Assembly (NCBI GenBank): GCA_023133185.1
Contig: JAGLWX010000297.1
Span: 1-7,214, forward strand
Source: Fidelibacterota bacterium
GTDB lineage: Bacteria > Fidelibacterota > UBA2242
Direction of reading: 5' to 3'
DNA length: 7,214 nucleotides
Each line of letters starts with the position of its first letter. Position 1 is the stretch's first letter. This document shows positions 4,345 through 7,214 of the stretch, piece by piece. Made by a program: the position numbers and the translations under genes. A model generated the notes under the pieces. The model worked only from the letters and a program-made list of their open reading frames with translations. It did no database searches and had not been told where the DNA came from.

Positions 4345-6918
4345 TTATTTTAACAGAATATCCACCAGGTTGAAGCGCATCACCAGACCGATGGTTATAA
4401 TGCTGACCATAGTTGCCAGTTTAATCGCAATATCCAGTGAAGGTCCGGTAGTATCTTTCAGCGGATCACCTACTGTGTCGCCGGTAACTGCTGCGGAATA
4501 ACTATCCATAACGATGGTGAATTTTTGCTTTAAGTCCTTCATATCCATTAAAAATTTATGTTCTTCCGGCTCCAGTTTCAGATAGAGTTTAAACACCAGG
4601 CGATCATCCTGGTTCAGTTTACGGTAATGCGCGTTCAATATCTCATCATCGGACTCGGAGACCTCTTTTACAGCAAAACGCTTTTTCGCGGCGTCTAATG
4701 ATTTGCCTTTTACAATGTATTCAGTTTCAATATAACCAATAATATCCGCCAGATAATCGGAAACCTTTTCATCGATGCTGAACGCCAGCGGATTCATATT
4801 GACAAGTTCGTAGAGGAATTTTGAATATTCCCTGGTCAGGAAAAACGGCCAAAGTCCCCGATTGGAAATCTTTTTCATATTATCTTTTATCTGAAATTTC
4901 AGTTCCGATTTGCGGCGCTCGATATATTTCTTGGCATTGTCCCAGGCGCCGCCGGAGTTAGCCATAAAAATCGCAAAGAAAAAACCGAGCAGTAAATTGC
5001 CCAACAATAAGCCAATGATCGCGATTGGTCCGAGCAGCAAGCCGGTTATCACCGGCGCAACAATTGCGATTAATGCCGGGGCGAGCATCTTTTTCTGAGC
5101 CGCCGCGGTTGAAATCTTGACACATCGGGCATAATCCGGAGTAGTCTCTCCGGTCATAATCCCCTTTATTTCACGAAACTGACGGCGGACCTCCTCGATC
5201 ATCTCACCGGCTGCTTCTGAAACAGCCTTGATTGTCGTGCTGGAAAATGAGGCGCATAGAGCGCCGCCAATAAACAGACCGATAATAAAGCGAATATCCA
5301 TAATGGAGCCGCCTAAATAGGCTAATAAATCATTCACTTCCACCTGGGCAACATCCAACCACTCTCCGGCAACCTGGATGGAAGTGTCCCCCATATTTAA
5401 CATTTCCGTGCGGATACTTTCAATGAATGCCGCGATCAATGTAACCGCCGTCAGAGCCGCCGCACCAATACAGAGACCTTTTCCACGCGCAGCTGTAGAG
5501 TTGCCTAATTCATCCAGCGCATCGGTGCGTTTACGGGTTTCGCTGGGCATATCCGCCATCTCGGCAATACCGCCGGCATTATCCGCAATAGGACCAAATG
5601 CATCTGTTGATAAATTAATTCCCAGGGTTGACAACATACCGACTGCTGCCAGACCGATGGCATAGAGTCCCATGGAAAAATCATTGAAACCGTTACCAAA
5701 AAGAAACGCCAGGAACATTCCAATAACAATAAATGCCGCTACCGGCACCGTCGATATTAATCCCACCGAAAGTCCGGATGTAATGACAGTGGCATGTCCG
5801 GTTTTTGCCTGCCGTGAAATTTCCTGTACCGGCGCGTAGGCGGCGTTAGTGAAACGGTCTGTGACATAGCCGATTGCCACGCCGGCTCCCATACCCGCCA
5901 ACATAGGAACAAAAAGCATCTGGAATTGTCCCGGAAACAGTATCTGGATCGCGACTCCGCTAAAAACGATCGTGATAAGAGTCGTAATATTGATACCTTT
6001 ATTGATCGCCGATAATAACCCTTTTTGAGAAAGGTCTTCAGAGGTACGAACCATCATGATTCCAATAATTGACGCCAGGGTGCCGATTCCGGCAATGACC
6101 ATCGGCAGAATGATACCGTTAAACGCTTTATCAAGAGAAAATGCCGCTACCGAAAGAACCGCAGTTCCCAGTATTGAACCGACAAACGATTCAAACAAAT
6201 CCGCGCCCATTCCAGCCACATCGCCGACATTGTCACCGACATTATCGGCAATAACAGCCGGATTACGGGGATCATCTTCGGGAATTCCGGCTTCAACTTT
6301 GCCTACCAGGTCAGCGCCCATATCTGCCGCTTTGGTAAAAATTCCGCCGCCCACACGGGCAAACAGCGCCATCGCCGAGGCGCCCACGCCAAAACTCAAC
6401 AGCGTCGTGGTGATAGTTTGATACTTCATCACCAGATTTTCTGCAACGAAAAAACGATCCATAATTATAAACCAGGAAACAACACAAAGAAGTGCAAAAC
6501 CAACCACAACCATTCCCATAACACTACCGCCGCGGAAGGAAATTTTCAATGCCTGGTTTAAAGATTTACCGGCGGCATGAGTTGTACGGCTGGATGTCAT
6601 TGTAGAGGTCAGCATTCCAAAAAAACCGCTTAGACCGGAGAAAAATGCGCCGGTCAGGAACATAAAGGGCGCATATACGCTAAGAACACGAAAACCAAAA
6701 GAAAATATCAACAGCAACACGAAGGTCACGATGAAAAAAATACCGGAGGTCTTATATTGTTGTTTGAGATAGGCAAAGGCGCCTTCCCGAATATAGCCGG
6801 CGATCCTGCGAACCTGCGCGCCTCCGGCATCCTGTTTTTCAATCCAAATATAAAAAAATAATGCTGTGAATAACGCCACTACTGCGGCTACAGGTACAAT
6901 AATCAATTGGAAAATCAT
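4345..6918 (-). CDS. hppA: Membrane-bound ion-translocating pyrophosphatase with a large cytosolic-loop insertion
   Basis: Hydrolyses pyrophosphate in the cytoplasm and uses the energy to export Na+ or H+ across the inner membrane. About 16 membrane helices can be traced over 857 residues. Family motifs are intact: ADMGADLVGKVE (198-209), DDPRNPAVIADNVGDNVGDVAG (215-236, given as positions), TDAFGPIADNAGG (438-450), NSGGAWDNAKK (654-664) and GDTVGDPLKDTTGPS (813-827). The position that is lysine in K+-independent pumps lies in GNSTAA (472-477) and is alanine, so K+ dependence is predicted. E243 in ADLFES matches the gate glutamate, found in Na+ pumps but also in some H+ pumps. Family members mostly have 650-800 residues; here residues 668-808 replace a link of roughly 13-16, adding about 125. 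The ATG at 6918 is supported by GAGGTG five bases upstream and a normal first helix. A TolC-family gene lies upstream on the same strand, 92 bases away. Confidence 0.97.
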   Translation of the reverse strand: MIFQLIIVPVAAVVALFTALFFYIWIEKQDAGGAQVRRIAGYIREGAFAYLKQQYKTSGIFFIVTFVLLLIFSFGFRVLSVYAPFMFLTGAFFSGLSGFFGMLTSTMTSSRTTHAAGKSLNQALKISFRGGSVMGMVVVGFALLCVVSWFIIMDRFFVAENLVMKYQTITTTLLSFGVGASAMALFARVGGGIFTKAADMGADLVGKVEAGIPEDDPRNPAVIADNVGDNVGDVAGMGADLFESFVGSILGTAVLSVAAFSLDKAFNGIILPMVIAGIGTLASIIGIMMVRTSEDLSQKGLLSAINKGINITTLITIVFSGVAIQILFPGQFQMLFVPMLAGMGAGVAIGYVTDRFTNAAYAPVQEISRQAKTGHATVITSGLSVGLISTVPVAAFIVIGMFLAFLFGNGFNDFSMGLYAIGLAAVGMLSTLGINLSTDAFGPIADNAGGIAEMADMPSETRKRTDALDELGNSTAARGKGLCIGAAALTAVTLIAAFIESIRTEMLNMGDTSIQVAGEWLDVAQVEVNDLLAYLGGSIMDIRFIIGLFIGGALCASFSSTTIKAVSEAAGEMIEEVRRQFREIKGIMTGETTPDYARCVKISTAAAQKKMLAPALIAIVAPVITGLLLGPIAIIGLLLGNLLLGFFFAIFMANSGGAWDNAKKYIERRKSELKFQIKDNMKKISNRGLWPFFLTREYSKFLYELVNMNPLAFSIDEKVSDYLADIIGYIETEYIVKGKSLDAAKKRFAVKEVSESDDEILNAHYRKLNQDDRLVFKLYLKLEPEEHKFLMDMKDLKQKFTIVMDSYSAAVTGDTVGDPLKDTTGPSLDIAIKLATMVSIITIGLVMRFNLVDILLK

Positions 6919-6923
6919 TTACA

Positions 6924-6929
6924 CACCTC
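6924..6929 (-). promoter_or_regulatory. Shine-Dalgarno site of hppA
   Basis: GAGGTG on the minus strand, five bases before the ATG at 6918. It is the strongest ribosome binding site in the window and confirms the start. The 92 bases between the TolC-family stop and this gene (6919-7010) hold no clear terminator hairpin and no convincing promoter, so read-through from upstream is possible. Confidence 0.75.
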
Positions 6930-7010
6930 ATAATTACGTTTCGAATGACATGCGCTGAGCTTACATCAAAGGTAAAACATTATCAAGAAAATTACTGAAG
7001 AAAACCGGAT

Positions 7011-7214
7011 TCACTTTACAGGAATTGCCTGACCCTTCTCGAAATCATAGAAAGTTTTACGGGTCAGATCCGCGAGCAGCAGTTTATAGCTTATATAAGC
7101 TTCCAGTCGTGAAATATACGCTTGGCTCAGGCGATTGCGATCCAGCGCCAGCGACTGACTGTTGATATCGCCATTGGCGAAGCGCTGTTTGCTGATTTCA
7201 AAACTTTTTTCCGC
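7011..7214 (-). CDS. TolC-family outer membrane efflux protein, C-terminal 67 residues; N-terminus outside the window
   Basis: The minus-strand frame is open from the window edge to the TGA at 7013-7011. The visible part, beginning AEKSFEISKQRFANGDINSQ and continuing through SLALDRNRLSQAYISRLEAY to ISYKLLLADLTRKTFYDFEK, shows the long amphipathic helix with the RFxxGxI/V turn (residues 11-17) and the Y-x-x-x-L-x-x-L-T/A end that mark the last repeat of the outer membrane efflux (OEP) family. These trimeric proteins form the outer-membrane channel of tripartite efflux pumps and type I secretion systems and imply a diderm cell. The inner-membrane pump and periplasmic adaptor, if they exist, would lie beyond the right edge. 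Substrate cannot be told from this fragment. Confidence 0.85.
   Translation of the reverse strand, partial: AEKSFEISKQRFANGDINSQSLALDRNRLSQAYISRLEAYISYKLLLADLTRKTFYDFEKGQAIPVK

Noticed and set aside
5378..6421. Several open frames opposite to or shifted from hppA (for example 5378-5665, 5505-5729, 6056-6421)
   Set aside because: Alanine-, serine- and isoleucine-rich translations are typical shadows of a conserved membrane protein gene; hppA is intact over the whole range.

Overview
The window looks like a stretch of chromosome from a diderm (Gram-negative-type) bacterium. The supporting features are the C-terminus of a TolC-family outer-membrane protein, a predicted lipoprotein, and a membrane-bound pyrophosphatase. 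A Shine-Dalgarno sequence is clear for some genes (the pyrophosphatase and the methyltransferase) and absent for others (the lipoprotein and the ATPase). This mix, with the gene content, would fit a lineage of the broad FCB group, such as an uncultured Marinimicrobia-, Calditrichota- or KSB1-like bacterium. That placement is a low-confidence guess. The right part has roughly 45-50% GC, while the left 1.1 kb is close to 30% GC.

Layout. Positions 1-1110 (minus strand) hold a compact type II restriction-modification pair in an AT-rich block: a ThaI-like endonuclease gene followed after one base by a SPPY-type DNA methyltransferase gene that runs off the left edge. Positions 1111-1775 hold no convincing gene but contain two hairpins and a repeated AACAGGTT word. 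Positions 1776-2681 (plus) encode a lipoprotein with two retropepsin-like halves whose catalytic motifs are degenerate. Positions 2682-2979 are non-coding and hold an inverted repeat of GTCCGTGGTC type and a palindromic element that ends one base before the next gene. Positions 2980-4224 (plus) encode an AAA_14/DUF4143 ATPase. A second, nearly identical copy of the palindromic element lies just after it (4276-4316), so the ATPase gene is bracketed by 36-bp direct repeats. Positions 4345-6918 (minus) encode an ion-pumping pyrophosphatase (hppA) of 857 residues, which carries about 125 extra residues in the cytosolic loop between its last two membrane helices. Positions 7011-7214 (minus) are the end of a TolC-family gene.

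How the genes relate. The restriction and methylation genes form one functional unit and look laterally acquired. TolC and hppA lie in the same direction 97 bases apart (stop to start) and could be co-transcribed, but no shared function is evident. The ATPase and lipoprotein look like independent accessory genes separated by repeat-bearing spacers. The points most worth a second look are the insertion in the pyrophosphatase, the repeat-flanked ATPase whose start codon abuts a hairpin, and the duplicated, apparently inactive aspartyl-protease-like lipoprotein. I found no CRISPR array, tRNA, rRNA or recognisable transposase.
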